Shown here: positions 12,920 to 24,715 of the stretch, one piece after another
Position numbering within the stretch: the stretch's first letter is position 1
How the letters are laid out: every line of letters begins with the position of its first letter
NCBI GenBank assembly: GCA_026182355.1
Contig: JAPFBL010000009.1
Span: 1,302,001 to 1,366,000, forward strand
Length of the DNA stretch: 64,000 nucleotides
Reading direction: 5' to 3'
Origin: Hermatobates lingyangjiaoensis
Taxonomy: Eukaryota; Arthropoda; Insecta; Hemiptera; Hermatobatidae
The notes under the pieces: generated by a model
The model's database searches: none
The model's input: only the letters and a program-made list of their open reading frames with translations
What the model was told of the DNA's origin: nothing
Position numbers and translations under genes: made by a program

Positions 12920-12929
12920 ATTGCAGGCT

Positions 12930-13140
12930 GTAGTACTGTGCCTTGACGGTTCTAGTCATAATACGAGTACAGTGGATCACTAGTGTACCACTAAAGGGGA
13001 TATAAGAGCTGCCCTGCTTTCAGTTAGAGTCTTAGTGATCTTACTCACATTAAACTCAAAGACGAAAACCAAGCTTATTAAACCAGTGTATTCAGTAGTT
13101 TTAGTACTGAGCAACAAACAACCAGTACATAGATATTGCT
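12930..13140 (+). promoter_or_regulatory. Core-promoter-like block, possible solo LTR
   Basis: GGGGATATAAGAGCTGCCC places a TATA box at 13001-13006. An initiator-like TCAGTT follows at 13020-13025, and a second candidate start lies near 13030. ATTAAA and TTAAACC poly(A)-like signals lie within the next 80 bp. This order fits the U3-R-U5 of an LTR retrotransposon in arthropods. I could not fix the ends or a 4-6 bp duplication, so a host promoter or chance remains possible. Confidence 0.3.
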
Positions 13141-13779
13141 GTCATGGTTATGAATAACAGCACATCATCCTAGCGTTAGTTGATTCAATTCAAGTGATTC
13201 GTGATTATTCACAGAATATACTCAACTAGTATCAGGATGTAAAACATTAAAGTGATTTTCAGTTTGTTTTGAGTCCGACTTAGAACAATGTAACAGAGCT
13301 ATGCATAATAGTTTATAATGAATATAGTGTATAATTCTTATTATGTGAGATGCGCATTACATGTATACTTCTTATGTGAAAATTGTTCCATATAACCTGT
13401 ATACATTATTTTTAGGTTTATAATATATACTTTGTCAATACTATTTTGTTAAAAAGTGAACAATAATTTATTACTTAACTGTGATTAATGACATCACGTT
13501 CCTTTAATGCTCCCCAAGCCCTTAGTAACATGATAAAATCTACATTAGGTACCACTGGTTCACATTAGTCGTACGTAAAAATCTAGAAAACCAAATATAC
13601 TTTTTTGTTAACTGTAAATTGCATCAACATCCCTAAAAGTAAAGGTACAAATATTCTTATGTACAAGTATACAGCTGAATCAAGAATTTTATGCAAAAAC
13701 TTTAATAAAACCGCTTGTGCGATGATTAAATTGGAAAAGAAAGCAACAAACTAAAGTAAAAATAAAGAAGGAAGAGGGT
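13141..13779. other. AT-rich non-coding DNA
   Basis: Nothing recognisable. Confidence 0.6.
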
Positions 13780-14000
13780 GATAGGGAAGTAGTTGTGGAG
13801 AAGGGGTACTGACCCTCTAGGATTGGGAAGGGAGGGGGTAAATTGCAAGAGCATCCATTATTCAGGGCTGGTAGGAGTAACCCAGAGACCCACTTTGAAC
13901 CAATCGAAACTCACATGGACCTGTACAAGGACGTCGTGTGCTCCCTGCAGGGCTGCCAACAGCCTGAGCCATCATAGCCTCCTCATCTCTTGCATACATC
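13780..14000. other. GC-rich island, unclassified
   Basis: Purine-rich at its left end, then a balanced segment containing GGACGTCGTGTGCTCCCTGC. The ORF at 13793-14056 lacks any domain. Candidate conserved non-coding element. Confidence 0.3.
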
Positions 14001-16030
14001 ACCTTCCTCTACAGACTCTGATAAACGCTTTAGTTTTACCTTTTCCCTTTATGTAAGTGTCAATAAACGAATTAATCAAATGGATGTTCTAATGTTTAAT
14101 TTCATAAATAATAAAAATAAATGTACAATTAACTATTTTAAGTAATTAATATGATATTATTGTCATATGTAATATATCAATATTACAATCTATACTACAA
14201 TATAATATTATATATTACAATATATGTAATATTGATTGTAATGATATTACAGTCAATATTACATAGAGGCTGTAAGTAATATTGCGCTTTAATAAAGTCT
14301 TACCTGGAGCGTTCACTTATATTGACCGGTTCTGGATCTTCCCCATTGTCAAGAGCAAACTAGAACGAAGTCGTTCTCGTTAATCTGTGTTACAAGGTTT
14401 TAAAGGCAGTAATCAATGTTTTCTTGAGTCAACTGCTGATTTTCTATTTGACTTAACCTATGCGATATAATCTTATCTTAATGAAAAAAAAAATATAAAA
14501 CAGAATTACATTGTTTGCTCTTGAGAACGGATGAGTTTTGAAACCAGTCGATATATGAAGAAAACGTAAGAGGCAAAACGGTATATTTCAATAAAACATT
14601 TTTTCAAGTAAGCTTAAACTATATAATAATTAATTAGAAATTTCAAATATTATAATAAACTACTGCGTTGAGAAACAACTAAGATTAGCATGAAATAAAC
14701 AGGATTTGAAATAATAACATTTTCAGATGACTTCAAAAAATTAGGATTATGGACAAAATACACGTTTAATTGTTAATAAAATAATAAAATAGAAAGGGAA
14801 AGAGAGAGTGGAAATGCATCATATGTTACACCCATAACAAACTCATCAATGTGCCACAATGACTTGAGAAGACTCTTTAAAAAAAGGGCTATTATTTTTG
14901 GGATTTGTTAAAGTTTGAGATGAAAGAGATAACTTTAAAGTTTCCATAAACAATTTCAGAATTTTTGGACAACATCCAATCCTTTGGACTTGTTCTTTAA
15001 GATGGAATCAAAACTTTTTGACCCAAATTTCCTTAATGTTATATACTTCAACAGTTAAATTGCATAAAATCCCAAATCGTAAATTATCTCTGTTCGGTAA
15101 AAAAAAATATATAACAAGGATATTAAAACAAAGCACTATTTAGTTGGAGGATTTAATATGGTCTCGTTATTCACTACCAGTATATCTTAATGGATTACCA
15201 AAACATTCTTCCACTATTACATTTCACAAACCAAATAAACTAAATTTTCCTATTTTAAAAAAAAAATATGATCACCTAGGCTGCAGCAGCCAAGGAATTT
15301 GCAGCGAATACGAAGAACAAGTAAGCGAGTCCTACAATTTAATCTGTAGTTTCAATTCAATTCAAGTGTCACTGCATATTTGTTGAAGCATTATCATTCA
15401 TAACGTGTATACATAAGCAGAGAGAAAATAACTATTAACATATGTTCAGTTTTCCTATTTAAGTTTCTAAAACTATTATGCGACCTAATAGGACACTGAA
15501 TTCCGCTTTATAAGTACGTGTATATAGAGCAACGAAATATAGAATCATTAAATACGTACCTACTCACTGAATGGCTTGAATTCATCTAGCCAACGCATTC
15601 AAACTCTAATCACCACCATCTCTGAAATACTTCATAAAATTAAAGCAGACTTGGTATTCAGCTGAGTTTAAGTTCCAAGGTGTTCCTTTACATTGAACGC
15701 ATTTAAAACGATTTAAAAAATTATTGGGAGAAAAGTCTTGAGCCACGATACAATGAGTTTCTACAGCTTCTAGATTAATTTCAATAGTTTTCCGTAGTTA
15801 GTAAAACTGTATCAGTATTTCTTAAAAGAAAACATTTTCTGCAATCTGAGTAGTGTTTTTCTAAAAAGCTTTGCTTCCATTCGACAGGACTGTTTAAAAC
15901 CTTTTAAGTTTATGGTAATTATAACCAAGTCTGACAATTATTTTTTACTTATTGTTTATAAAAAAAACATTCTCTTACATCTATAGTAATAATAGTTCTG
16001 ATATTACTGTTTCTTTAAACTATTCAATAC
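14001..16030. other. AT-rich non-coding DNA with ATTAC-type inverted repeats
   Basis: 14150-14290 is a nest of TAATATTAC / GTAATATTA inverted repeats. The rest, including the ORF at 15144-15386, shows nothing recognisable. Confidence 0.5.
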
Positions 16031-16319
16031 ATTCTGAGGTAAAATGGATAAACAAACAAAAGTCTCCACACAAATGAAGTTTTATTCAACAATAACAACG
16101 CGTTTCGAACACTTTGTGTTCATCATCAAGAAGACACCAAGGATGTGGTGCTGAAGGGTTGGTCCAGTGAAAAAAAAAAAATTCACTGGACCAACCCTTC
16201 AGCACCACATCCTTGGTATCTTCTTGATGATGAACACAAAGTGTTCAAAACGCGTTGTTGTTGAATAAAACTTCCTTTGTGTGGAGACTTTTGTTTGTTT
16301 ATCCATTTTACCTCAGAAT
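16031..16319. mobile_element. Near-perfect foldback element, family FB2, copy 1
   Basis: The left arm at 16031-16171 and right arm at 16182-16319 are near-perfect reverse complements (about 140 bp) separated by a loop of 10 A. Each arm carries a hammerhead-like module. On the minus strand of the left arm at 16099-16130 it is TTGATGA, stem GAACAC/GTGTTC, then GAAACGCG. In the right arm at 16223-16254 the GAAA is changed to AAAA. The flank to 16359 (GAGTAAATACCACACAATTA) is shared with 28490-28530. The short ORF across it is a by-product. Confidence 0.85.
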
Positions 16320-16655
16320 GAGTAAATACCACACAATTACGGACCGCACAACCAATGATATTCAATATACTAAGAAGTATATTACTTAAATAATATACTT
16401 CTTCTTAAATAATGATTGTTTGAAATTTTGTAAAACACTGCAATGCCTCTAGTATGAACCCAAAGAAAAGTTTGGGCAATGAAAGTTCTAAAACCGTTGA
16501 CTGTTTGTGACTCATTGGTCCTTTTACTATTCAAGTGCCTCTTCACTGGGTCAAACTGAGTCTCTAGCTCCACAGGAAGGATCAGCATGATCTGTGGAAA
16601 ACAAGTGTCACTATAGTCGGTACTATGGGAACGAAGTGTTAACCCAATCCATTCT

Positions 16656-16872
16656 TCACTGGGTATCCTAAATTTTACCTAAGTAAAGTGTATATAAAGT
16701 AGGGAACGTTAACGAGTATCTGGCATCGTACAGACTCGGGACCGACATCTTAACGACGAGCTCAAATTTTTTCCACCTTCCATGTGAATAAATCGAGGAC
16801 CAGAGTGGGTATCAAACCCGGAACTACCAATCCAGAGGCAAGCACGTAAGCCACTAAGCTACCCCAATACCT
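16656..16872 (-). repeat. tRNA-derived SINE, copy D (tail lost)
   Basis: The minus-strand head is at 16872-16800 with box A-like (GTAGCTTAGTGGCTTA) and box B-like (GGGTTTGATACCC). The shortened body ends at the AGGATACCC equivalent of AGGACTCCC. There is no recognisable 3' tail. Confidence 0.8.
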
Positions 16873-17757
16873 TAACATGATACGAGTACTGTAACACATT
16901 TTGGATATAACTACGCATTCATACCCCAGATTAACTACCCAATCGTTCCTGACTGATTCATGAAGTGGGTTCTTTCACTCATTTAAAGCAATGAATCTCA
17001 AAAAACAAAGTATAATATTAATACTAAACGTAAAAGCTTAATAAAAAAATCACAACATTGATTTACTTTATTCTTTCGGTATCCCATTCACATTACAATT
17101 TTCGTTATTCAGTTTCTTCTTTTTTGAAAAAAAATCACTAACGGTATTTTTTCGATAGATCTCTTTTTATTTCACAGAATATTTCTCCATATCATACGAT
17201 CAGCCATTAAATTTGCAGCAATATTTCAGCTTCCTTCAGAATAAGGATCGTGCTGCTCACATATTCCGGTTACTATGGAAACAAATATCTAATTTATCAA
17301 TTCTGCAAGGAGGGTCTCAGGCAGCTCATTACCTGTAACCTTTTCTTCTTTCAAACTTTACCGTTCTGAGAAATATTTATTTGTGATCATTATCAGTATA
17401 TAGGTATGCACTAATGACTATCATAAATATAACTAATTCATAAATATGAAGTTTCATAAATGAAGCCTCATAAAGTATGGTATATGTGTACTATTTTTTT
17501 TTTAAATCTTAATTTGCATTTACATTTGGATATACAGTGTTTATGAGGCAAGATGTTATACATTCTTCTTTAATTGAGGAATGAAATTATCAGGTAGTGT
17601 CCAATAATAGTTATCTTGGTAAAAATCATCCAAATATATGATTAGTTAAGTCTATGATTAAATCAAGTTATGTGATATAATCTGATATTTTATTAATTGG
17701 AATGGTCGAGGGAGGTCGATAATCATACTATGGATTTGTTTAGTTCACGATCTTTGC
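16873..17757. other. AT-rich non-coding DNA
   Basis: Nothing recognisable. Confidence 0.6.
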
Positions 17758-18340
17758 AATAATTTATTGTGTGGTATTTATTCATGATTAGAATGATAAT
17801 GGGAAGAAACACTAGGTCTTCACACAAAAGATTTATCCAACGTTGACGTGTTTCGAACACCTAGTATACATCCGCAGGTTAACATCTGTCATAGTAAGGC
17901 GATGTAGGTTAGGTTAGGTTAGGTTGCAGTGGCAGTCCCACAAGGGAACACACTTAGGCCGAGCATTGGCCCTTTGTGATACCACACAATCAAGATTGAT
18001 TCTACAGTGGGAGTCCTAAATTTTGCCGAACTCAAGTGTATTTAGAGTAGGGATCTTTAACGAGTACCTGACATCGTACAGGCTCGGGACCGACAGTTAA
18101 CGTCCTTCTCCGAGGGACGACGCGCTCAGATTTATTCACCTCCCGCTTGAATAAATCGAGGGCCAGGTGGGGATCGAACCCCGGTCTTATCAGTTCAGAG
18201 GCGAGCACGTAACCACTGAGCTAGCCTGACCCTCAAGGCGATGTAACCTGAGGATGAACACTACGTGTTCGCAAATCGTCGACCTTAGATAAAATCTTTT
18301 GTGTGAAGACTTAGTGCTTCTTCCCCTTATTTTAATCGTA
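17758..18340. mobile_element. Foldback element, family FB2-related, split by a SINE
   Basis: The left arm, about 17787-17906, is the imperfect reverse complement of 18235-18340 (shared GGTCTTCACACAAAAGAT and GGTTAACATC / GATGTAACC). The outer flank TTGTGTGGTATTTATTCAT at 17768-17786 matches the flank of the 16.0 and 28.4 kb foldbacks, so all three are related. Hammerhead-like cores lie at 18247-18280 (CTGAGGA, stem GAACAC/GTGTTC, then CAAATCGTC) and, decayed, on the minus strand near 17846-17875. A SINE sits in the middle. Confidence 0.75.
17907..18234 (-). repeat. tRNA-derived SINE, copy E, full length with 11-bp TSD
   Basis: This is the reference copy for the family at 328 bp. On the minus strand it reads: a tRNA-like head with box A (CTAGCTCAGTGGTTA) and box B (GGGTTCGATCCCC), with near-perfect acceptor-type ends (CAGG/CCTG). 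A unique body of about 150 bp follows, then the type-1 tail, then AACCTAACCTAACCTAACC. The target-site duplication AAGGCGATGTA is perfect at 17896-17906 and 18235-18245. Transcription would be by RNA polymerase III from the internal boxes; mobilisation would need a LINE in trans. Confidence 0.95.
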
Positions 18341-19449
18341 GTCTGTTTTTCTCCGATTAGTAAAGATGGAGATGCGTTTTTTTATATATAACTGATTGTT
18401 TCATTTTCTTTATTTAAAGGGACCATATTTTTAAAAATATTTTACACAATTTCGAGACTGTAAAGTGATTAGAAGAACAAAGAAATATACACGTTTTGAC
18501 TTACAGTACGACATCCGTCCCAAGGTGTAATATTGCTAAAGGCAATAGGGGTTGTACTATACCATCAAATATAAATCTGCCAAATTTAATGAAGATTGCT
18601 GAAGAGGATAAATCCACACGCAGACAGAGATTATAGATCAACTAAAAAAATATGAGGGGAACTTAGAATCTCCAGTAAATCTGTCTACATTCAGATCTGC
18701 TCGAAGTAAACCAGAGTTGTATTATTACACACCTTACTTAAAGTAAAGTACGAGGTACTTTCATTATTATCAAGGAAAATTATTTCTGAGAACTGACAGA
18801 TGGATCATGACCTTTCATGGATAACTGAATCATAATATCAACCAGTTAATTATTTTATCTTTATTTTTAAAATTATAAAATATCAACTGTAAGTGTTTTA
18901 AAAACAGAAAAATCTGGAGTGGCCTACACTCTACTTTACTATAAGTAACTCAATGTCAAATTTCTTGAGTATACAAAACATAACGTATCATTTAAGCATA
19001 ACATAAATATCTAAATGGGATATAATTATTAGCATTGCATTCGTGAGGTAGTACAGATAGTGATTGAAGGACATATCAATTTATAAGCTTATTTTTGTAC
19101 ATCACAAATAATTTATTATTTGCAAATAATTTCATTAGTATAACTACAGCAGTAATATCATTTTTGAAAAACCAATGTGAACATTTCTTGAAACGAAATA
19201 TTATCCTACAAGAGAACATGGCTATTGTTCAAATAGCCAGTAGATTTCTTACATCGTTTACTTAACATCCTTCTACATTGAATATTAATGTAAAATTTTC
19301 AAATTTAAAACAGTAAAATACCATTTTTTTCTCTGAAAAACATCTTAAACAGCGAAAAAAATGTTGTTTTAAGGTGATTTGTTAATTAAAGATGTACGAT
19401 AATTACAGTTCTCTAAACGAAAGATTTATATTTTGAATTATCTTTTACA
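18341..19449. other. AT-rich non-coding DNA
   Basis: It contains TCTACTTTACTATAAGTAACT near 18930-18950, echoing the hairpin TACTTTACTTATAGTAAAGTA near 20545. The two may bound one degraded element. Otherwise nothing. Confidence 0.4.
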
Positions 19450-20580
19450 TTTTTGGTTTTTAACAGAATTATTATACTGGGAATTTTATGGCTTCTTAGT
19501 ATTTAATAAGATCATTTTCCTTCCCCTTTGTCAAATAACATATATACGATTTTTTTTTTAATGAGTGTTGTCATTTACCTGCACAATATTATTCCTCTTA
19601 CATCTCTTATAAGTCAATAATATATTTTCATTTTTTTCATAAGAAACATCAATTTTATCTCAGTGGATTCACTCAAAAAATTTCTAAGTCAATGTAAACA
19701 ATGTAAAAAAATACAAAAAATTCGACAAGTATAGCAGGTGATCTCTTAGTCTAGGATAAACAAACAGTTTTTATATCGTTATTGCTCTTTTCCGTAATTG
19801 AAACTTCATGATTTTTTTTTTATGAATTGCTAATTTTTTGTTCCATTATTGGTCAAATTTTCATAATTTTTTAACGAGCCGTTTAGCGTCAAAAAAACAT
19901 TTTCTGAAAACACAAATCGTACTGTAACGCCCCTTTAGCGAATGTAATTTTGGAAAAAAATATTTCATCTCATTCTGCACATAATATTCTATTTTTAGGC
20001 ATAGTTTCATTTTGATCTGTCAAATAGTATGGCTTGTATCGCTTTCACAAAGTTTGAGATTGAATTATAAGTCAAAATTTTTACATTTTATTGAAAAAAA
20101 AATATTTCCCGTTGTTTTAAAATTCTGAATATATTTTTCGTTTGTTTCATTTGTAACCTCAAAGATAATGTCAAAATTTCAAAAGTCTAGGGTTATCCGT
20201 TTAGGAGAAATAAATGTTTTCTAAAAAACGGTTTTTGGCAAAAAAAGTGACTTTCCCATCATGCATAATTCTTCCCAAACAATAGGGATCTTCGTCTTCA
20301 TAGGGCCCATTTTTGTGTAAAATATCAACTTGATCCATCAAAGATTCTGGACCGTAGCGTGGTAACAAGCAATGCTAACACACGCACCCACCCACGCACC
20401 CACCCACGCACCCACCCACCCACCCACCCACCCACACACACACACACACAGACATCATCGTAAAAACTTCATAAAACGACTTCTAGGACCTCAAAACATG
20501 TAATTCCGTCAAAATCTCGAGATCGAATTTTTTCACGATCACTATACTTTACTTATAGTAAAGTAAAAAGTTAAAGCATA
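19450..20580 (+). mobile_element. Possible unclassified transposon remnant
   Basis: About 1.1 kb with no ORF and a distinct texture: many TTTTGTCAAAATTTT-like words, then a CCCA/CA microsatellite. It then has AATCTCGAGATCGAATTTT followed by the perfect hairpin TACTTTAC-TTATA-GTAAAGTA and a poly(A)-like end. The layout resembles the 3' untranslated end of a retrotransposon or a large non-autonomous element. I cannot name the family. Confidence 0.3.
20378..20450 (+). repeat. Compound microsatellite (CCCACGCA)n(CCCA)n(CA)n
   Basis: Imperfect CCCACGCA/CCCACCCA units run into (CCCA)5 and then (CA)n. The minus strand is a run of GGGT units with G-quadruplex potential. Confidence 0.9.
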
Positions 20581-22975
20581 AATTTTAAAGTTGCTTAAAA
20601 CTGTAGGGAAAACAAAAGAAAATGAAAATAAGTTGGCAGGCATACATTTTACTGTAAGTTATTAATGACATTATTATTGGACTAAGCGATAAAACGGGCA
20701 TATATTGCGGTTTTTGGCTAAAGACCAAACAAGGTGAAGTTACCGACCCATGCAATTTAGGGTCACCAGACGAATTATTCATACACATATAACTAAATGA
20801 AGGCCGCTGAAATTACTTTCCCGAGCTCAGTTATGTGTATACAAACTCTCTTATTCACTTACTCACCGTTATATAGATCCATGCCTTCATTTTCCTTCCA
20901 ATGTTTACTTAAGTATTGAACGAAATCTTATTCCTTATTACTACGTAATTAGATACAGCAATATAAAACTAACAAATTTATAATAAATAATAAATCATTA
21001 TTAGTATTATTGAAATGAATGGTTATCAAATACCGACATGACTAAACAACTTTACAATGAGGATTTTATAACTTCTGTAAAACGTTATAAATCAGAAACA
21101 GACATTTTGTTAGATGTGTTTATAGCTGCCAGTCGACTGGGTCTTTCCAGGCTTACAGCTAGGTGTCACAACAAGTAACCGGGACAACGGCAACGTTTTT
21201 ATCTTAGTATCTACACTTAATGATTAAAATTACATTAAATTACATTAAAATTACCACTGTCAGGAAGAACAATAAAAACAACGAACAAAAAAGAGAAAAA
21301 GGTAAGTTAAAATTAAAAAATAAATAAACATACTTCATATAAACTTTAGTATAAATATACTAAAGTAATATGTGATAAGGAATTTATAAATCCTCTGAAA
21401 GGTGGACAATCCCCGAGTAGGACAGGAAAGGAAATTCGCACGCTCAGATAGTTTACATTTTTATGTTTAGAATACAATTTGATAATATGATATCCATTAA
21501 TATTTAAAAAAAGAAATTTAAAAAAATATTTATTAAGGTATCTGATTAATTGGAAAGACTATTTTAAATAATCAATTTAACTTGAATGAATTGAATTATT
21601 TAATTTATTTATCTAGCGAAGGAAGCAGAAATTGGAAGGGTTTCATGAATTAGGTTTATAAGGGGATAGTTTTGAACTGGGATAAGGGTTATAAAAAGGT
21701 TAGGGACTAAATAAGTTTTTCTATAAAGGAGTTTTGTGGTGTAGAAGGAAAATAGAGGGTGGTATGGAAGTAAGCGGACGAGGGTTTGGAGGGACAATCC
21801 AATAGGGAATATGTAATTTTGGTGGGATGCAGTTCCTAAAGTAACTGCTGGCCTCAGTAACACTGCCGCTCTCTTCTTACAATCTCCGTTTTGTTGAAAA
21901 CCAATTTTTTTTTCTTTTTTATTTCTTAGAACAATTAATGTTTTCATATTTTTGAAAGTTACAAAAAGTGTAAAATTTGTTAATATAATTTTCTTTTTCT
22001 TATTTTAATTTGACAAAACAGATTTTGTAACCATGCAAAAATGAAAACATACTTCTAATAATATAAATAACATATATACCCTTTGGACTAAAGAAAAAAA
22101 AACAATATCACGAATTTCAGAAATATGTAAACATGAACAAGAATGAACTAACATAGAATACTCGTTTGATTTTTACTACGAAGAAAACACAGGAAGAAGA
22201 ATAGCAGAATAATTGAAAATATTTAAGCAATCCTTTGACAACACCATAATATATACTACAAAACAAATCACCTTCAGGTGACTTACTAGAGCATTGGTAG
22301 ATTCTACTGGAAACATACAAAGGCACTGATAGAAAGCAAACAAAAAAGAGACGTACAACAATATATGTTTAAACTAAAAATAAAGAGGAAATGATAAGTA
22401 AAAATAAGAAAACAACTAAACATATATACCATAATAAAGATAAAAGGTAAGGCATTTATAAATATCTGAAAGACAACGCAAGAAGTAGGACGAATTTATT
22501 AATTATAACTCAATTTATATAAAGCTGTGTGGAAAACAACATTTGTGTGCAGTAAACAAAATCATTAAAGGTACAAAATGAATTACGTGAATTTAACTAT
22601 GTAAAACAATAATCAGGATATTTATGGGTAGATATCATGATCAGTAAAAACAAGAATTCTGTAGAATTAAAATAAATTATTAAAAAAAAAAAATTGAATA
22701 AGGAAAAAAATTTGAAATATTCCAACTGGTTGTTAAAATGGACCCTACATTAATTAAGGCAAAAGCTCTTTCAAAACCACAAAAGTAAAAACAAAATAAT
22801 AAAATAAAAACTGCAGAGTGTTTTCTTTCATTTGTTTATATTTATCCTTTTTTTTATGTTTCCGTGCCGGTTCACTACCCTTTTGAAACCTATTTCGTTT
22901 GCTTCTGGTAACTAACTTTTGGCCCTCATTTTTTACTTAATCAACCAAATTTAATTTCGTTAAATACTTTAAGTT
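20581..22975. other. AT-rich non-coding DNA
   Basis: Nothing recognisable. ORFs at 20585-20788, 21609-21947 and 22117-22361 (all minus) lack domains and have A/T-driven composition. Confidence 0.55.
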
Positions 22976-22979
22976 CTTA

Positions 22980-23340
22980 GGGGAGTAGAATGGATCGTCT
23001 GTTCTGAGTACCCTCTGGTCTGGACCAAACCATCAACACAAGGTACGCCTTTAAACTCGCTGACCAGACAAGAGACGTTATTTCTTAGTGGGATGTAGTT
23101 GATCGCCTACACGTGGTGCCCTCTGCTCTGGACCAAACCATCAACACAAGGTACGCCTTTAAACTCGCTGACCAGACAAGAGACGTTATTTCTTAGAGGG
23201 ATGTAATTGATCGCCTACACGTGGTGCCCTCTGCTCTGGACCAAACCATCAACACAAGGTACGCCTTTAAACTCGCTGACCAGACAAGAGACGTTATTTC
23301 TTAGAGAGATGTAGTTGATCGCCTACACGTGGTGCCCTCT
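22980..23340 (+). repeat. 108-bp tandem repeat, three units plus partial flanks
   Basis: Units start at 23011, 23119 and 23227 with CCCTCTG(G/C)TCTGGACCAAACC. A fourth begins at 23335 and breaks at 23341. About 30 bp upstream of the first unit is a diverged partial unit. Each unit has CACGTG and CAGACAAGAGACG. The period is a multiple of three, but a stop codon lies in each forward unit. The units are nearly identical, so the array is recent or homogenised. Confidence 0.9.
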
Positions 23341-24217
23341 GACAAGAGATACCAGACAAGAGATTCTTAACCAAAACGTCATATGTGCTGATGAATTTAT
23401 TGTTTTGATAAGAGTATTGGGCTAATTACTGTCGTGGGATGTCATAGTCTAATAGGGTGGTACAGGGGACGTGTTAGGCATTAGCTACAGCGGCTTTGCT
23501 GGATCCGCTAATCATTTATACTAAGCAACTGGATAACGATTGATCTATAGACACAGTCAATTGTTTCTGGTGGAATTTCGAAGTGGTACAGACAGTGCAG
23601 CGCCCTATTCAATAAGCCAGTTAGTTCTCTACCAGGATATTTACGTTCCCATTGATTGGGCTCACTCACTACGCATGTCCGTCCGGCTTTACCCCAAAAC
23701 TCCCCACAATTCTCTCACTCACTTGGCCTCTTTTACTGCCCAATCACTCACACCCTCTCACTCTTTTCTACTCTACAACCCATCTCACCTACATCCATTT
23801 TTAACGACTGTATTTCAAAATAAAACCAAATTAAATACCCTTCCATAACAGTGTTTCAATTAAATTGTGCTACCTTTTCAAATATTCAAACAATTTGTAT
23901 ATCTCCTTTCCATTAATTACTAAGTATAATTTACATAAATAATGAAATTGATTACTTCTTCCTTCACAAATAAACTTCGTATGAGGTGATTTATTGCATT
24001 AAATGTATCACATATATAACTACAATCAATCAGCTGCACTGCACATATCACATATAAATATATCACATATATATGCATAAACATATCAAGCATTATATGA
24101 TAATATATATACTATATTATCAGTTACATCCATCAGGTATTTGACAACACATTTTCTTCTTCTCTCATTTATTATTTGCCACAAATTTTAGTAAAAGGTG
24201 AACCACATTACCGATTT
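23341..24217. other. Non-coding, with a CT-rich island at 23560-23800
   Basis: The first part repeats fragments of the tandem unit (ACCAGACAAGAGA). 23560-23800 is a pyrimidine-rich, GC-richer stretch (CTCACTC, CCCATCTCACC). The ORF at 23540-23848 has no domain. No other content seen. Confidence 0.4.
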
Positions 24218-24452
24218 GATTCTACATTGAGAGTCCTATATTTTGCCTAGCTCAAGTTTATTTGGAGCAGGGATCTTTATCGAATTCCTTGACATCATAG
24301 AGGCTCATGACCAACGACTTAACATCCTTTTCAAGGTACTCAGATTTTTTCACCTCCCGTGGGAAGAAATCAAAAGCCAAAATGAGAATGGAACCCTGAA
24401 TCTACCAGTCCAGAGGAAAGCACGCAAGCCACTGGGCTACCCTAGACTCTCA
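24218..24452 (-). repeat. tRNA-derived SINE, copy F (degenerate)
   Basis: On the minus strand the head has GGTAGCCCAGTGGCTTGCG and a decayed box B (GGGTTCCATTCTC). The body runs to GGACTCTCAATGTAGAATC and no tail remains. The ORF at 24243-24569 is a read-through of this repeat. Confidence 0.8.
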
Positions 24453-24569
24453 ATATCATATAGTATATGTGATTGCACAACTTTTGAAGGTTGGCAAAGA
24501 TTGTTTCAGTTACCTCAAAAAGAAAAAAAATCAACGGTCAAAAAAAAAGAAGTGTGTTGTTTGAATTGA

Positions 24570-24715
24570 ATGACGGGCCTGGGGGGTAGTGACGTGGGGA
24601 CACAATGACGTGCTGGGTGTGACATCTCCATCTGCAGACGGCAGCGCGCACTCCCTCGCCTCAGCACACAATAACCCGCTGATTGCCTCGCTCCGCTCAC
24701 CAGCCTCCTACTTTT
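24570..24715. promoter_or_regulatory. GC-rich, CpG-containing island
   Basis: One of the most GC-rich blocks here, with two TGACGT half-sites (GTGACGTGGGG and ATGACGTGCTG) and GGCAGCGCGCACTCC. It could be a promoter or conserved element. The minus-strand ORF 24515-24700 has no recognisable domain. Confidence 0.35.

Noticed and set aside
13793..14056. 87-codon ORF in a GC-rich island
   Set aside because: No domain, no codon-use pattern, no splice sites; kept only as an unclassified island.
22980..23395. CRISPR-like array
   Set aside because: Three contiguous 108-bp units without unique spacers, in animal DNA; a minisatellite.
24243..24569. 108-codon ORF
   Set aside because: SINE copy F and flank; no domain.
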